From positions 208,331,901-208,375,016 of the forward strand of contig JBOZIK010000001.1 of NCBI GenBank assembly GCA_051453625.1: 43,116 nt of DNA, given 5' to 3'. Shown here in pieces: positions 42,530 through 43,116 of the stretch (its first letter is position 1; every line of letters starts with the position of its first letter). Origin of the DNA: Welwitschia mirabilis. Lineage: Eukaryota > Gnetophyta > Gnetopsida > Welwitschiales. The notes beneath the pieces were generated by a model. The model ran no database searches and was not told where the DNA came from. It worked only from the letters and a program-made list of their open reading frames with translations. Both the position numbers and the translations under genes were made by a program.

Positions 42530-43116
42530 TTACTTTCTTAGCATACTTACATAGAAAACATCATGCATGTGCAATAATTGAGGGGGCATAGCAAGCTTGT
42601 ATGCAACAAGTTTAATTCTTTCTAATATTTAAATGGTCTAATAAATTGAGGAGCTAATTTTAATATCTTAACACCTCTCATAATTGATTTTATTGGTTAC
42701 ACTTTAAGAAATACGTGATTATCTATTTTAAACTCAATACCTCATCTTCGATAATTTGCATACATCTTTTGTCTATTTACTACTTCTTTAAGTCTATTTT
42801 TAATAATCCTTATTTTACTTTTCATTTATTGTAATATTTTTGGTCCTATCATCAATCTTTCTTTGAGTTATATCTATGAAGTAGGTTCTCTACACTTCCT
42901 ATCATATAGGGCTTCAAATGGAACCATTTAAATTGAACTCTGATGATTGCTATTATATGCAAATTCTATTAAAGGCAGGTATTGTTCCGAACTCTTTGGA
43001 TTATCTAGAATACATATTCTGAGAAGATCTTATAAAATTTAACTAAACTCTTAGGATTATCTAGAATACATGTTCTGAGAAGATCTTATAAAATTGAACT
43101 AACTCTTTTTACCTGA
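42530..43116 (-). pseudogene. Chromovirus integrase C-terminal part, cut by the window edge
   Basis: Minus-strand pieces in order: EQYLPLIEFAYNSNHQSSI and MVPFEALYDRKCREP (about 42890-42985), IGPKILQ and NRQKMYANYR, then FKIDNHVFLKV*PIKSIMRG (about 42670-42735), LAPQFIRPFKILERIKLVAY, KLAMPPQLLHMHDVFYVSML. These correspond to the end of the catalytic core (LP..EFAYNNS...S..MAPFEALYGRKCRSP) and the GPY/F module (GDHVFLKVSP..G...FG..GKL.PRFIGPFEI...G.VAYRLALP) ending HDVFHVSMLRK. Frameshifts and stops occur. The catalytic residues lie beyond the window. A 56-bp duplication interrupts the frame at 42991-43102. Confidence 0.9.
42991..43102. repeat. 56-bp tandem duplication in integrase
   Basis: ACTCTTTGGATTATCTAGAA at 42991 and ACTCTTAGGATTATCTAGAA at 43047 begin two copies of 56 bp each with about four differences. 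Fifty-six is not a multiple of three, so the duplication shifts the integrase frame. Confidence 0.9.

Noticed and set aside
1-43116. tRNA, rRNA or other structural RNA genes
   Set aside because: No intact cloverleaf with A and B boxes or rRNA-like segment was found; only the SINE-like remnant at 13735.

Overview
This window looks like intergenic DNA from a plant, most likely a large, repeat-rich seed-plant genome. It is very AT-rich and contains decayed plant-type LTR retrotransposons (Ty1/copia, three Ty3/gypsy pieces including an Athila-type element and a chromodomain element), a CACTA transposon end, a possible SINE, minisatellites, and almost no intact reading frame. I cannot name the species. 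Many defects are C-to-T or G-to-A changes, including Trp codons turned into stops, which fits long-methylated, deaminated DNA. There are N gaps at 1016-1121, 1355-2040, 2372-2471, 3158-3257, 3896-3995, 6251-6646, 7449-7548, 7820-7860, 12113-12122, 12972-13071, 24240-24339, 33982-34803 and 41224-41287. Several of exactly 100 N are flanked by near-identical sequence.

Layout. 1-2099: unidentified remnant ending in a copia-type polypurine tract. 2100 to about 5090: long plus-strand copia-type LTR with internal duplications. 5090-9060: minus-strand Ty3/gypsy remnant A (integrase, RNase H, reverse transcriptase, protease, gag, read from low to high coordinate), apparently interrupted by the copia LTR. 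9235-10165: array of degenerate 20-bp motifs followed by a TATA box at 10275. 10576-13550: plus-strand remnants of an unrecognised protein, with the last part present twice around a gap. 13572-13860: initiator-Met-type primer binding site with an adjacent LTR end, and a SINE-like segment. 14540-15900: the only GC/CpG-rich, non-repeat-like part, with two exon-like minus-strand ORFs of unknown function; this is the best candidate for a host gene.

16300-25380: AT-rich DNA with microsatellites, a 44-bp minisatellite (20430-21075) and a repeat pair at 19908 and 24340. 25381-25860: decayed CACTA terminus with hairpin-forming 34-bp repeats. 26860-27360: exon-like minus-strand ORF pieces. 29100-36640: Athila-type Ty3/gypsy element on the minus strand, traceable from a tRNA-Asp-type primer site (36621-36638) through gag, protease, reverse transcriptase, RNase H, integrase and a conserved post-integrase segment. 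36646-41220: unassigned AT-rich DNA with tandem duplications and one small promoter/ORF candidate. 41288-43116: 3' end of a chromodomain Ty3/gypsy element on the minus strand (LTR, polypurine tract, chromodomain, integrase C-terminus).

The window holds no operon, no RNA gene I can recognise and no functional multi-gene system. Its value lies in the state of decay of the elements, the CpG-rich island, the repeat architectures and the assembly artefacts around gaps.
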